A stretch of 64,000 nucleotides of DNA. Source: CBDFGS01 sp965247255. GTDB lineage: Bacteria; Chloroflexota; Dehalococcoidia; Lucifugimonadales; CAUZJF01. Location of the stretch: positions 62,001 to 126,000 of the forward strand of contig CBDFGS010000012.1 of the NCBI GenBank assembly GCA_965247255.1, written 5' to 3'. Positions within the stretch are counted from its first letter, which is position 1; each line of letters starts with the position of its first letter. The notes below the pieces were generated by a model. That model did no database searches and was not told the DNA's origin. It worked only from the letters and a program-made list of their open reading frames with translations. Of the stretch, positions 34,905 to 43,571 are shown one piece after another. Both the position numbers and the translations under genes were made by a program.

Positions 34905-35660
34905 TCACGATGGCGCGGCTACCCTCGCGAGGTACGACTGACCGGCCGCCGCAACCCACGGCTGCCAGGAGTTGAAGAGAAAGCGCACCCCCTGGGCTAT
35001 GAACTGGTCGACGGTGGAATCGTTGACTAGCGCCCCCGCCACTCGTCCCGACGAGATTATCTGGTCGAGGGTCCTGTCCACCGTGGCTACCACGTCTGGG
35101 TGAGTGTACTGACCCGGATACCCCATCGTCTGACCCAGGTCGCCCGGCGCGACGAAGAAGACGTCGATGTTGTCTACTTCGAGGATCTCGCTCAGGTTGT
35201 TGACCGCCTCGATGTCCTCTATGAGCACGATGACGAGCGTCTCGTCGTTGGCCTTTTCCGCGTAGCGATCGACGCCGAGTCCCTGGCGGCTGGTGAACAT
35301 CCCCCGGGACCCAATGGGATGGAATTTCGCGCCGTCTACGACCGCCCGGGCCTCGGCAGCCGTGTTCACGTGAGGGACCACGATCCCCTGTGCACCCTGG
35401 TCGAGGGTCCTGTAGATCACGCCGTGAAAGTTGAGATTGATCCTTACCATGGATGTTATGCCCCACACGTCGCACGCCCGGGTCATATTGGCGATGTCCC
35501 CGTAGTCCACCGGGCCGTGTTCCGCCTCGATCCACACGCCGTCGAAGCCCACCTGGCCCATGAGCTCGATCAGATCGGCGGTAAGGTAGCCCCCGATGAC
35601 CGTAGCCAGTTCTCCGTTAGCCAGCTTGTGTTTGACTCTGTTGTTGCGCAGCTCGGCCAT
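34905..35660 (-). CDS. HpcH/HpaI-family aldolase
   Basis: A 251-residue class II aldolase/citrate lyase beta-like TIM barrel. Visible motifs are GFDGVWIEAEHGPVDY (metal and base region, about 38-53), MVRINLN, GAQGIVVPHVNTAAEAR, the arginine-rich RGMFTSRQG and DVFFVAPGDLGQTMG. Members cleave 2-keto-3-deoxy sugar acids or hydroxy-keto acids to pyruvate and an aldehyde. Substrate is not predictable. The link to the island at 14-28 kb is only by theme. Confidence 0.88.
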   Translation of the reverse strand: MAELRNNRVKHKLANGELATVIGGYLTADLIELMGQVGFDGVWIEAEHGPVDYGDIANMTRACDVWGITSMVRINLNFHGVIYRTLDQGAQGIVVPHVNTAAEARAVVDGAKFHPIGSRGMFTSRQGLGVDRYAEKANDETLVIVLIEDIEAVNNLSEILEVDNIDVFFVAPGDLGQTMGYPGQYTHPDVVATVDRTLDQIISSGRVAGALVNDSTVDQFIAQGVRFLFNSWQPWVAAAGQSYLARVAAPS

Positions 35661-35778
35661 ATTTCCTTAGCTCCCATGGACCTGAAGGTAGGCGGCCATT
35701 ATAGGGTCGGCCTCGAGGGCAGGTCAACGCAGAGAACCAACGGAGTTATACTCCCCCGACAGGGACGCTTTGGGCCCA

Positions 35779-36309
35779 ATGACAGAACACCACGCTCACG
35801 ACAAATTCCCGGGCGGCGCGGCCTTCTGCGAGCGCTGCGGCCACGCGCTGCGCCGGAGGACAGCCGAGTCCACGGAGCGCTCCTTCTGTCCCGCGTGCGG
35901 CCATATCGCCTTCTTGGACCCGAAGCTGGCGGCCGTCGTTCTCGTGGAGATCGATGGCCGGCTGGTATTGGTCAAGAGGGCGAACGAACCGGCAATAGGG
36001 CGCTGGAGCTTCCCATCGGGCTATGTCGACCGCGGTGAGGCGGTCGAAGAAGCCGCCGTCCGCGAGGTGAAAGAGGAGACCGGGCTCGACGTGGAGGTGA
36101 CCGGACTGGTCGGGCTATACTCCCGGCGAGGGGAAGTGGTCGTGCTCGCTGCCTACACTGCTCAGCATGCGGGAGGCACCCTGTCACCGGGGGACGAGGT
36201 GGTGGAGGTCGCTATGTTCCACCCGGACGACCTGCCGCCGCTACCCTTCCCACACGACGATGAGATCATGCGGGACTGGCGGGCACTCCGCTTTTCGGAG
36301 CAAGGATAG
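35779..36309 (+). CDS. NUDIX hydrolase with N-terminal zinc ribbon
   Basis: A 176-residue protein. Residues 17-40 form a zinc ribbon (CERC ... CPAC). The Nudix box runs from Gly81 to Leu103 (GYVDRGEAVEEAAVREVKEE then TGL) and matches the GX5EX7REUXEEXGU pattern. This layout recalls NADH or ADP-ribose pyrophosphatases. ATG 35779 (MTEHHAH) is preferred to TTG nine bases earlier. TATACT at 35746-35751 is a plausible -10. Confidence 0.9.
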   Translation: MTEHHAHDKFPGGAAFCERCGHALRRRTAESTERSFCPACGHIAFLDPKLAAVVLVEIDGRLVLVKRANEPAIGRWSFPSGYVDRGEAVEEAAVREVKEETGLDVEVTGLVGLYSRRGEVVVLAAYTAQHAGGTLSPGDEVVEVAMFHPDDLPPLPFPHDDEIMRDWRALRFSEQG

Positions 36310-36318
36310 GCGCGCCGC

Positions 36319-37587
36319 CTATCCCCCGCCATCCTCCAAAGGGCGGCTATGGGGCAGCTTTCGCAGCCGTTGCATCCCAACGATAGCTACGATGGCAACG
36401 ACCCCGAGAACTGAGAAGGAAAGCCCCCATTGTTGGTGCTCCGGCGCCAGGTCGAGGATTCCCCCAAAGGTGATCGGTCCGACCACGCCGCCGAGGACGC
36501 CCAGCGAAGATGTCAGCGCCATCGACGAACCTAGGTCTGGCGGAGGGGAGACCTCCGTCACTCCGGTCTGATATATGGCGGAGTCGGCCGACATGGCCCA
36601 CCCATACACGACCCCGAGCGCGACTATTAGCGCCCAGGGGAGGTCGGCGGCCCAGCCGATCAGGAAGGCGCACGCGCCGCTCAACGCGAGTATCCCAGTT
36701 GCGGAATTGGCGTGCCCGAAACGGTCCGACAGGAACCCACCCATGACGGGGCCGGCCGATCCCACGAGCATAGCCAGCCCCGCGACCGTAGCAGCCCTGG
36801 CGACAGGGTTGTCGTCCCCACCTGCGACCAGGACCACCAACAAGAACCCGGGCAACCACGCCCGGACTGCGTGGAGATGCAGGGCGTGCAGCGAGTAGCC
36901 GAGGATGAGATATCGCACGCGGGGGTTTCGGAGCACCCGCGGGTCGAGTCTACCGGAGGACTGTTCGACGGCGACGTCCGGGTGGGAGCGGAGTAGGAGA
37001 TATATGGCCGGGATGCCGAAGGCGGCCGCTATGGATAACGCCAGGTACGCTTCACGCCACTCAAGATAGGACATCAACGCGCCGGTGATAGCCAGGGAAC
37101 CGCTATGGGCGGCGTATTGCGCCGTGACGAAAAGCCCCATCGCCGTGCCGCGGCCAGCCCCGGAGAACCGCTCTGCAATAATGCGCAGTCCGGGGGTGTA
37201 AACGCCTAGAAACCCGACGCCGGCGATGAGGCGCACGGCGGCCCCGGTCACGCCGCTGTTCGCGATCAGCGGGAAAAGCAGATGCGCGACCACCGATACG
37301 ATGGCTGACCCCAACAGTATCCGCCTGGCTCCCAATCGGTCGGTCAACGGCATGAGGATGAGGGCGGACACTATGAAACCGGCCAGCGAGGCGGAGTAGA
37401 CGAGCCCGGCCTGCGTGTTGTTAAGGTCCCATTCCTGCTTGATGTACGAGAGCGCCGCCACATAGCTGGAGATCGGTAGGAGCAGGACGAAGAACGTCAG
37501 AGAGAAAAGAGTCAGCCAGGCCGCGTCTCGACGGCCGATACCGCCAGCGCGACGCCTTAGGGGCGGGCCGGAGCGCGCGACCCTCAA
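36319..37587 (-). CDS. Major facilitator superfamily transporter
   Basis: A 422-residue permease with 12 predicted membrane segments. The N-terminal half has LMPLTDRLGARRILLGSAIV, the MFS loop 2-3 motif, and the second half GPVMGGFLSDRFGHANSATG, its counterpart. The substrate cannot be predicted. TTG 37587 overlaps the stop of the TPR gene (TTGA), so it is probably translated by coupling. No transporter of clear sugar type exists elsewhere in the window. Confidence 0.88.
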   Translation of the reverse strand: MRVARSGPPLRRRAGGIGRRDAAWLTLFSLTFFVLLLPISSYVAALSYIKQEWDLNNTQAGLVYSASLAGFIVSALILMPLTDRLGARRILLGSAIVSVVAHLLFPLIANSGVTGAAVRLIAGVGFLGVYTPGLRIIAERFSGAGRGTAMGLFVTAQYAAHSGSLAITGALMSYLEWREAYLALSIAAAFGIPAIYLLLRSHPDVAVEQSSGRLDPRVLRNPRVRYLILGYSLHALHLHAVRAWLPGFLLVVLVAGGDDNPVARAATVAGLAMLVGSAGPVMGGFLSDRFGHANSATGILALSGACAFLIGWAADLPWALIVALGVVYGWAMSADSAIYQTGVTEVSPPPDLGSSMALTSSLGVLGGVVGPITFGGILDLAPEHQQWGLSFSVLGVVAIVAIVGMQRLRKLPHSRPLEDGGG

Positions 37588-38357
37588 CGAGTCCCGCTCT
37601 CACGAATGCTTGCGAGCCCTCTTTTCGCGTCCAGCACCACACCCTCGTCCTGTGCGGTCGAGATCACCCGCTCCAGGTCAAGTGCGGCGTTTTCTGGATC
37701 GCCGGCCAACAGGTACAACTCCGCTCTCTCCATCAGGAACTTAGGGGCCCCGTTCTCCAGCGCGATCACTGACGACATGTCGTCGATCGCCGCTAGGTAG
37801 TCCTCCGCCTGGCGGCTGACCATGCCCCGATAGTAGTACGGTTCGGCCAGCTGAGGGTCCAACTGTATGGCCCTGCTGAAGTTCGCCACCGCCTGATCGG
37901 AATCGTCCGAAGCCATATAGACCCTGCCACGGTAGTCGTAGGCCGTGGCCAGCTTCGGGTCTAGCTCTATCGCCCTGTTCAGGTAGACCAGCGCCCTGCC
38001 CTGGTCGTCTGCGGTCTCGAATACCATCCCGCGCCCCAGGTAGCCCTCCGCTAGAGTCGGGTCCAGCGCGATCGCGCTGCGGAAAGCGGCGTCTGCCCGA
38101 CCGAGCTTCCCATCCTCGAGCAGCCCAAGACCCCGCTCATGCTCTCGCCTAGCCTCCGCCGTGCGCGGGCCCCCGCCGCCGCATCCAACCGCAACCATGA
38201 TCAAGAGCGCGACGAAGGCCGTCACGGTCCAGCCACGCTCGGCCCAGACCGCCACGGGACTTTCCCGCTGGCATGGGTAGATGAACGATCTCATAGGCGG
38301 AGAGTCAGCTCCTCTTGGCATCATGGTCCCGATCGGCGGTGCGAAGCTCGGTCTCAT
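37584..38357 (-). CDS. TPR-repeat lipoprotein
   Basis: A 257-residue exported protein. A hydrophobic segment ending VAVGC (about 60) followed by GGGG is a lipoprotein signal, though preceded by a longish N-terminal region. Five or six tetratricopeptide repeats follow (ALDPTLAEGYLGRGMVFETA, ELDPKLATAYDYRGRVYMA and so on), a scaffold for protein contacts. ATG 38357 with GGGAG six bases upstream is chosen over GTG 38393; ATG 38294 is another option. It is coupled to the MFS gene. Confidence 0.8.
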   Translation of the reverse strand: MRPSFAPPIGTMMPRGADSPPMRSFIYPCQRESPVAVWAERGWTVTAFVALLIMVAVGCGGGGPRTAEARREHERGLGLLEDGKLGRADAAFRSAIALDPTLAEGYLGRGMVFETADDQGRALVYLNRAIELDPKLATAYDYRGRVYMASDDSDQAVANFSRAIQLDPQLAEPYYYRGMVSRQAEDYLAAIDDMSSVIALENGAPKFLMERAELYLLAGDPENAALDLERVISTAQDEGVVLDAKRGLASIRESGTR

Positions 38358-38541
38358 TTTACGCTCCCAGGGGTCTATAGCGCGGTGCGACACGCGTGAT
38401 CGGGGCCTGGGGCCGCCGCCATGGTGAAACTATCGTTGTGAACATTGCATCTAACAATCTAACGGAGGCGGCGTTACTTAGGGTACGCCCCGAGCACAAC
38501 AGCTCGGTTCGTTTATAATTTGGGATGATTGAGGGGGGAAG

Positions 38542-39273
38542 ATGATCGACGTACCGATAGTATTCGCCTTCACAGCGGGGTTCGCGGCCGCCTTCAACCC
38601 GTGCGGCGCCGCGATGTTCCCTGCGTATGTTGGCTACCAGCTCGGCACGGTGGAGACAGAGACGAACCCGGTCAAGGCCGGCGTGAAGGGCATCGCGCTC
38701 GGGCTCTCTGCCACTGCGGGCTTTATCGTCGTCTTCGGTGTTGTGGGCATCGTGCTGGCGGCGGGAGGCAAGATCGTCGGCCAGTTCTTACCGTTCGTCG
38801 GACTTGGCGTCGGCGTTTTGATCGCCCTTACGGGGATCTGGTTGCTGGTCTCGAGGCGGAAGATAGCTTTCATGACCGCCAGCCGCGTAAACCTCGGGCA
38901 GGGCAAGGGGCTCAGGAACGTTTTCCTGTTCGGCATCGCCTACGCCATCGCGTCCCTGAGCTGCGCCCTTCCGCTCTTCCTGGTGGCGGTAGGAATCGTA
39001 GCGGGCCAGACGCTGAACGCAGGAAGCGTGGCCGAGACGGTCGTCGGCTCGATGGTATACGGTCTCGGGATGGGGGCCGTGATGGTGGCGGCGACGCTGG
39101 GCATAGTGTTCTTCAAGGAAGCGGTCTCCAGGTGGATACGCGTCGTCATGAGGTATGTCGAGCCGGCCGGCAAGCTGGCGATGATCGGGGCCGGGGGCTA
39201 CCTGATCTATTACTGGAGTCTGGGAAAGGGGGGCGCGCTGCTCTCCCTGCGCGCCGAGGAGCTATTCGGGTAG
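38542..39273 (+). CDS. ccdA: CcdA-like thiol-disulfide transporter
   Basis: A 243-residue membrane protein with six segments that passes electrons from thioredoxin across the membrane, used in cytochrome c maturation. The two redox cysteines are present: Cys21 in FNPCGAAMFPAYVGYQ and Cys141 in LSCALPLF. AGGGGGGAAG lies ahead of ATG 38542, and a perfect TATAAT is at 38514-38519. ccmAB and ccmCDE lie within 10 kb and could be its functional partners. Confidence 0.9.
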   Translation: MIDVPIVFAFTAGFAAAFNPCGAAMFPAYVGYQLGTVETETNPVKAGVKGIALGLSATAGFIVVFGVVGIVLAAGGKIVGQFLPFVGLGVGVLIALTGIWLLVSRRKIAFMTASRVNLGQGKGLRNVFLFGIAYAIASLSCALPLFLVAVGIVAGQTLNAGSVAETVVGSMVYGLGMGAVMVAATLGIVFFKEAVSRWIRVVMRYVEPAGKLAMIGAGGYLIYYWSLGKGGALLSLRAEELFG

Positions 39274-39305
39274 GGTCGCAGCGCCCTCACGATAATGCGG
39301 CAGGC

Positions 39306-40013
39306 CTATCTCCCGCGCTCGTCACCCCAGAGCATTATGTGCAGGCGTGTCGAGAAGCGGAACCCGTATTGCACGCACGCCTCGGCCACCCAGCGGCCGC
39401 GGTCCTGCACCGTGTCCGAAGTAACTCCTTCGGGCATCAGCAGGACCCGCTCAGCCGAGAGGCGGTACCGGTCAACTAGCTCCCGTACCTCTTCGACATC
39501 GGGCGGCTCGACGATCACGAACTTGAAGAAGGCGTTGTTCAGCTCGCGGAAGGCCTCCAGCGCGAGGGGAATCTCGCGGCGGCCCTGATCGTTGCCTGAG
39601 CTGGTCGTTTTTGGCGAGACGTTCCACTGCGATATCACCGCCACCATCTCAGATGAAGGCGGGACCGTCCCGTTAGTCTCCACCTCGTTGAAGTAGCCAC
39701 GCTCCGAGAGGCTTTCTGCCAGGGGCGCGAGCTCGGCTTGCTGCAGCATAGGTTCGCCGCCGGTGATCACCAGGTGGGGGACCTTGAAGGCGAGCACGCG
39801 CTGAGCCACCTCATCCCTGGCCATCGATACCACCTCTTTGCTGCGGTCGTAGCTGTCCCAGTCCCAGGTGTACTTCGTGTCGCACCAGGTGCAGCTCAGG
39901 TTGCATACCGCGAGTCTCAGGAACGCGGTAGGTGTCCCGGCGGTGACGCCCTCGCCCTGGATGGAGCGGAATATCTCGGGCTCACCGGACGGCTGCCGGC
40001 TGACCTTCAGCAT
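39306..40013 (-). CDS. queE: 7-carboxy-7-deazaguanine synthase
   Basis: Radical SAM enzyme of 235 residues, second step after QueD in the 7-deazaguanine (queuosine) pathway. The cluster cysteines are Cys37, 41 and 44 (CNLSCTWC, CX3CX2C), and the N-terminal FRSIQGEGVTAGTPTAF is typical of QueE. The GGEP motif follows at VITGGEPMLQQ. ATG 40013 overlaps the 3' end of queC by seven bases. A longer frame exists to 40142 but runs antiparallel in sense to queC coding and is not real. Confidence 0.94.
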   Translation of the reverse strand: MLKVSRQPSGEPEIFRSIQGEGVTAGTPTAFLRLAVCNLSCTWCDTKYTWDWDSYDRSKEVVSMARDEVAQRVLAFKVPHLVITGGEPMLQQAELAPLAESLSERGYFNEVETNGTVPPSSEMVAVISQWNVSPKTTSSGNDQGRREIPLALEAFRELNNAFFKFVIVEPPDVEEVRELVDRYRLSAERVLLMPEGVTSDTVQDRGRWVAEACVQYGFRFSTRLHIMLWGDERGR

Positions 40014-40762
40014 TGCTGTGCGTCGCCAGCAAGCCGCGCCAACAACGGGTCGGGAAGTCCCGCCTCCTCGAAGCCTTTGGCCCGCAGGACGCAGGCGTCG
40101 CAGGCGCCGCACGGCGTCTTCCCGGCGAGGTAGCAGCTCCACGTGCGGTCAAGCGGCGCATTGAGCCGCACGCCCATCTCGGCTATCTCCGCCTTGGACA
40201 TGCGGATGATGGGCGTCTCGATCTCGATATCGACGCCGTACTGGGCGCCGAGCTTGCTGCCGTATCGAAGCGTGCTACGCATCTGGTCGTAGAACTCCGG
40301 CCGGCAGTCGGGGTAGCCGCTGTAGTCGATGGCGTTGGGCGCCATGAACAACACCGCCCTCACGTCGTCCCCGGCGACGCCTTCCACTTCGATGGCGTGC
40401 AACACCTTGCTCTCGAGGAACCCGGCGCTGAGGGCGAGGAAGATGGTGTTCCGTAGCGGCACATACGTGATGGGGATGCCGGAGCCGATCTCCTCATCGG
40501 CCCTGTCGGTGGGGACGGGGAACGCCTCGGGATTCGTGAGCGCGGAATACCAGGAGACCTCGCTGAGGAAAGAGATGTCCATGAGCTTGTGTTCGATGTC
40601 TAACAGCCGTGCGATTTCGACGGCGCACGTGACCTCCTTGGCGTGGGTCTGGCCGTACTGGAATGTGAGCGCGATCAGATGGTCGGTGCGCTCCTTCGCG
40701 AGGGCTGTGACCGTGGTGGAGTCGAGGCCGCCGGAGAGAAGGGTTACGCCGAAGGTGGGCAT
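40007..40762 (-). CDS. queC: 7-cyano-7-deazaguanine synthase
   Basis: ATP-dependent ligase of 251 residues that turns 7-carboxy-7-deazaguanine into preQ0. The PP-loop SGGLDSTT is at 10-17. The C-terminal zinc site has CYLAGKTPCGACDACVLRAKGF (about 212-233, four Cys). ATG at 40762. It lies between queF and queE, with 18 bases to queF. Confidence 0.95.
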   Translation of the reverse strand: MPTFGVTLLSGGLDSTTVTALAKERTDHLIALTFQYGQTHAKEVTCAVEIARLLDIEHKLMDISFLSEVSWYSALTNPEAFPVPTDRADEEIGSGIPITYVPLRNTIFLALSAGFLESKVLHAIEVEGVAGDDVRAVLFMAPNAIDYSGYPDCRPEFYDQMRSTLRYGSKLGAQYGVDIEIETPIIRMSKAEIAEMGVRLNAPLDRTWSCYLAGKTPCGACDACVLRAKGFEEAGLPDPLLARLAGDAQQC

Positions 40763-40780
40763 GCGGGTCCTTCGACGGGC

Positions 40781-41236
40781 TCAGGTCGAGTGGACGTCGT
40801 TGGACGCGGCTGGACCGGGCTTATCGTACCGGGAGCTTACGGTAGTATGGAGGCCGCCCCGGGGTTTGTAGTCCAGCGTGACGGCCATTCGGCGGGGCCG
40901 GCAACAGGCCACCAGGTCGTTGAGGACGCGGTTTGCCACGTGCTCTTGAACGATGCCCTCATCGCGGTAGGAGAGGAGGTAGTACTTGAGGGACTTGAGC
41001 TCTATGCAGAGGCGGTCGGGGACGTACGTAACGGTGAGGGCGCCGAAGTCTGGGAGGTCGGTCCACGGGCAGACCGCAGTGAACTCCTCTGTATCTATGA
41101 CGACCTCGGTCTCCTGCCCCGGGTACTCGTAGTCGAAGGCGAGCAGGGAGCCAGGGTCGATGCCCGCGTCAGTGCGTGCCTCGAAGCTCTCCCCGAGGTC
41201 CTGGTACTTTTGTTTTAGCGATTCGATGGTAGCCAT
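40781..41236 (-). CDS. queF: NADPH-dependent preQ0 reductase
   Basis: Reduces the nitrile of preQ0 to preQ1. The 151 residues are the short, unimodular (YkvM-like) type. The nucleophile Cys56 lies in EFTAVCPWTDLPDFG, where most members read SxCPxTGxPDF; the Asp of the motif is kept. ELKSLKYYLLSYRDEGIVQE gives the NADPH/substrate region with the paired acidic residues. With queC and queE it forms the order queF-queC-queE; queD is not in the window. A TTGACA at about 41277-41272 may be its -35. Confidence 0.93.
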   Translation of the reverse strand: MATIESLKQKYQDLGESFEARTDAGIDPGSLLAFDYEYPGQETEVVIDTEEFTAVCPWTDLPDFGALTVTYVPDRLCIELKSLKYYLLSYRDEGIVQEHVANRVLNDLVACCRPRRMAVTLDYKPRGGLHTTVSSRYDKPGPAASNDVHST

Positions 41237-41722
41237 CGGTCAAGCCCTACCCCGCGCTGGTCCCATGTCAATATAATACATTAGGCCAGTGGCGGGGGAG
41301 GCCGTGTCTGTCGTCGGGGCAGCTGACCAAAACGGAGTGTTCCATTTTGTACCATTCTGGCCCGTCTTGTATGTAGCGGGGTGGAACGGAGTGGAACAAC
41401 GACCAGAGGTCGTAGAGATTAGAGGGGAGGCCAGTCCCATATGAGTATTATAGCACGAATGTTCGTTCGTTGGCGAGATCGACGGAGGGTTGTGTGAGGG
41501 CTGTTAGTAGCCTGGAGCTTACCAAGGCGAGTCTGGATGTGCCGGCAGCGGAATGGCCCCCACCCCAGGTCCTTCGTCGGCGGCCTCCTCAGGACGACAT
41601 TGTAAAGAGACTGGCTTCCTCGGCGGCCTCCTCAGGACGCCGTTGTAAAGAGACTGCCGTCTTCGGAGCCCTCCTGAGGGATGACCTTGCGAACAGTGTC
41701 ACGCCCCCGAGGGTAGTGGGCG
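41237..41722. other. Gene-free region with direct repeats
   Basis: No gene is seen in these 486 bases between queF and ccmA. It includes the 37-base direct repeat at 41577-41656 (listed separately) and a stretch (GCCCCCACCCCAGGTCCTTC) that recurs near 46198. The rest shows no conserved RNA or promoter that I can support for ccmA. Confidence 0.5.
41577..41656 (+). repeat. Two 37-base direct repeats, period 43
   Basis: The unit beginning TCGGCGGCCTCCTCAGGACG and ending TTGTAAAGAGACTG occurs at 41577-41613 and 41620-41656 with two mismatches. A decayed third copy may follow (TTCGGAGCCCTCCTGAGGGATGA from about 41662). A related single copy is at 46197-46245. Function unknown; it resembles mobile intergenic repeats. 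Confidence 0.75.
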
Positions 41723-42451
41723 ATGAGTGAGAACCGCCGTGGGCCTGCGATAGAGCTCAGGGGAGTCAGCAAGGGTTATGGCAGGACTCCGGTGCTCCGC
41801 GGCCTTGACCTGGACGTAGCTTGGGGCGAGGTGCTGACCGTGTTGGGGCCCAACGGCTTCGGCAAGACGACGCTGATCAAGGTGCTTGCGACGCTGTCTC
41901 GCCCGGACACGGGTACGGTGCGCGTCGCGGGCCTCGACGTCTCGCGGGCGGGCCGGCAGGTACGAAGGCTCGTTGGCGTGGTAGCCCACGAGCCGATGGT
42001 CTACGACCATCTCACCTGTGATGAGAACCTGCGCTTCGCGGGAAGGCTCTTCGGCGTGAAGCAGCTGGATGAGCGCGTCGAGGCCGTGGCGTCGAAGCTG
42101 GGACTGACCGGCAGGCTGCGCCAGCGCGTAGGAACGCTCTCTCACGGGCTCAGGAAGCGCGTGTCGATCGCGCGGGCGCTGCTCCACGACCCGCCGGTGC
42201 TCTTGCTCGACGAGCCTGACAGCGGCCTCGATCAGGAGGCGCTCTCCCTGCTCGACAGTGTGCTATCGGAGGGAGCGCAGGCTGGACGGACGGTGGTGCT
42301 CACGACGCACAACCTCGAGCGCGGTCTGGCGCTGGGGAGCAGGGTCGCGGTCCTCGCCCGTGGCAGGATAGCGCACGAGGAGCAGGTCGTCGCCTCCTCG
42401 GACGCGTCCGCGCTGCGGGAGGTCTACATGCGGCATACAGGGGCGCCCTAG
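41723..42451 (+). CDS. ccmA: ABC transporter ATPase CcmA (cytochrome c maturation)
   Basis: A 242-residue ATPase that with CcmB and CcmC frees holo-CcmE in System I cytochrome c biogenesis. Walker A is GPNGFGKTT (about 42-50), the signature is LSHGLRKRVSIARALL (about 139-154), Walker B VLLLDEPDSGLD, and the H-loop TTHN. The signature LSHGL differs from the common LSGGQ. ATG 41723; its stop overlaps ccmB (TAGTG). Confidence 0.88.
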   Translation: MSENRRGPAIELRGVSKGYGRTPVLRGLDLDVAWGEVLTVLGPNGFGKTTLIKVLATLSRPDTGTVRVAGLDVSRAGRQVRRLVGVVAHEPMVYDHLTCDENLRFAGRLFGVKQLDERVEAVASKLGLTGRLRQRVGTLSHGLRKRVSIARALLHDPPVLLLDEPDSGLDQEALSLLDSVLSEGAQAGRTVVLTTHNLERGLALGSRVAVLARGRIAHEEQVVASSDASALREVYMRHTGAP

Positions 42452-43110
42452 TGAGCGCCGCCCTGACGATCCTCTGGAAAGACGTCCTTCTCGAGTCCAG
42501 GACAAAGGACCTCGTGGCGGTCCTGGTGTTCTCCCTGCTGGTTATCGTCATATTTAACTTCGCGCTCGACCCGACTCCCCAGACGGTGGGTCTCGTGGCG
42601 CCGGGAGTGCTATGGGTGGCGTTCATCTTCGGAGGAGTGCTGGGCCTGACCCGGTCCTTCGCGCTCGAAAAGGAGCAGGGCAGCCTCTACGGGCTCATGC
42701 TTGCCCCCGTGGGCAGGGACGCCATCTTCTACGGCAAGATGCTGGGCAACCTCGCGTTCATGTTGCTGGTCGAGGCCATGGTGTTTCCGGTGTTCGCAGT
42801 GCTGTTCAACCTGTCGGATATTGGCCTCGAGCTGGTACCGATCGCGTTTCTGGCGACCCTTGGGATCGCCACCGTGGGGACGATGTTTTCGGCGATGGCG
42901 GTGAACACCCGTGCCCGCGAGGTGATGCTTCCCACTCTCTTCTTTCCCGTGGTGGTGCCGGTGCTGGTGGCCGCGGTGGAAGCGACGGGGACGGTCCTGG
43001 GGGGGGATGGGCTGTCCGCGACAGGGGGATGGCTGCCGTTGATGGGCGCGTTCGACGCTATGTTCCTTATCGTGTGCCCGTGGGCGTTTCAGATGATCTT
43101 GGAGGAGTAG
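42451..43110 (+). CDS. ccmB: Heme exporter-type permease CcmB
   Basis: A 219-residue membrane protein with six segments, the partner of CcmA. It begins ALTILWKDVLLESRTKDLVA, typical of CcmB, then GALGLTRSFALEKEQGSLYGL-type loop (here VLGLTRSFALEKEQG) and ends with a final hydrophobic helix. GTG 42451 overlaps the ccmA stop. No ccmC follows here: ccmCDE is 5 kb away on the other strand, so the ccm genes are split. Confidence 0.88.
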   Translation: MSAALTILWKDVLLESRTKDLVAVLVFSLLVIVIFNFALDPTPQTVGLVAPGVLWVAFIFGGVLGLTRSFALEKEQGSLYGLMLAPVGRDAIFYGKMLGNLAFMLLVEAMVFPVFAVLFNLSDIGLELVPIAFLATLGIATVGTMFSAMAVNTRAREVMLPTLFFPVVVPVLVAAVEATGTVLGGDGLSATGGWLPLMGAFDAMFLIVCPWAFQMILEE

Positions 43111-43119
43111 TGGTCGGTC

Positions 43120-43275
43120 GCCCTCACCCTAGCCCTCTCCCGGCGGCGGGAGAGGGGACAGAGAGTTGGAAGGCGCCCTCTCCGTAGCCCTCTCCCGGCG
43201 GCGGGAGAGGGGACAGAGAGCTGGAAGGCGCCCTCACCATAGCCCTCTCCCAGCGGCGGGATAGGGAACTGGGGG
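43120..43275 (+). repeat. Three tandem copies of a 55-base palindromic repeat
   Basis: Units start at 43120, 43175 and 43230. Each carries GCCCTC, then AGCCCTCTCCCGGCGGCGGG and AGAGGG, so each can fold as a CCCTCTCCC/GGGAGAGGG hairpin. The third copy is decayed (CAGCGGCGGGATAGGG). A single relative (CTTCTCCC-GCCA-GGGGAGAAG) is at 57815-57835. Units abut without spacers, so this is not CRISPR. Confidence 0.85.
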
Positions 43276-43387
43276 CCGGAAACTGCGAAGGAGAGGACTC
43301 CTCAGCGATGTCTCGGTGGCGCGGGCGCAAGCAGGGCTCCGGAAGGCGGGAGCGGCTGTGTGAAGCCGTTCACAATGTCTCGGGCGT

Positions 43388-43417
43388 TTGACACCCAGGA
43401 GTCGTACCTGCTATATT
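43388..43417 (+). promoter_or_regulatory. Promoter of the 2-oxoacid oxidoreductase operon
   Basis: TTGACA (43388-43393) and TATATT (43412-43417) lie 18 bases apart. Start is predicted near 43424, giving a leader of about 148 bases before the TTG start of the alpha-subunit gene. Confidence 0.65.
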
Positions 43418-43571
43418 TAGTGCTCGAAAACACGTACGAAAACTAGTCGCCTGGGCGGTGTGATCGAATCGGGGACATCCCAACTAGGGGATGTGCGGTT
43501 CGGTGCCCTCGGGCGATGTTGCTGATGTCTGCCGGTCATTAGATCAGCACCATGCCGTGGGAGGACGCCAC

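Larger units (their letters stand above)
43111..43571. other. Intergenic region with tandem repeat array and korA promoter
   Basis: No gene is seen in these 461 bases. The first 165 bases are the 55-base tandem array; the rest leads to a promoter at 43388-43417. An open frame from ATG 43491 joins korA but its first 27 residues look non-coding. Confidence 0.5.

Noticed and set aside
39306..40142. Longer N-terminus for queE from 40142
   Set aside because: The extra 43 residues come from the end of queC in another frame; QueE proteins begin close to the MLKVSRQPSGE start at 40013.
43120..43275. Tandem array as a CRISPR
   Set aside because: Units are contiguous 55-base copies with no unique spacers and no cas genes nearby.
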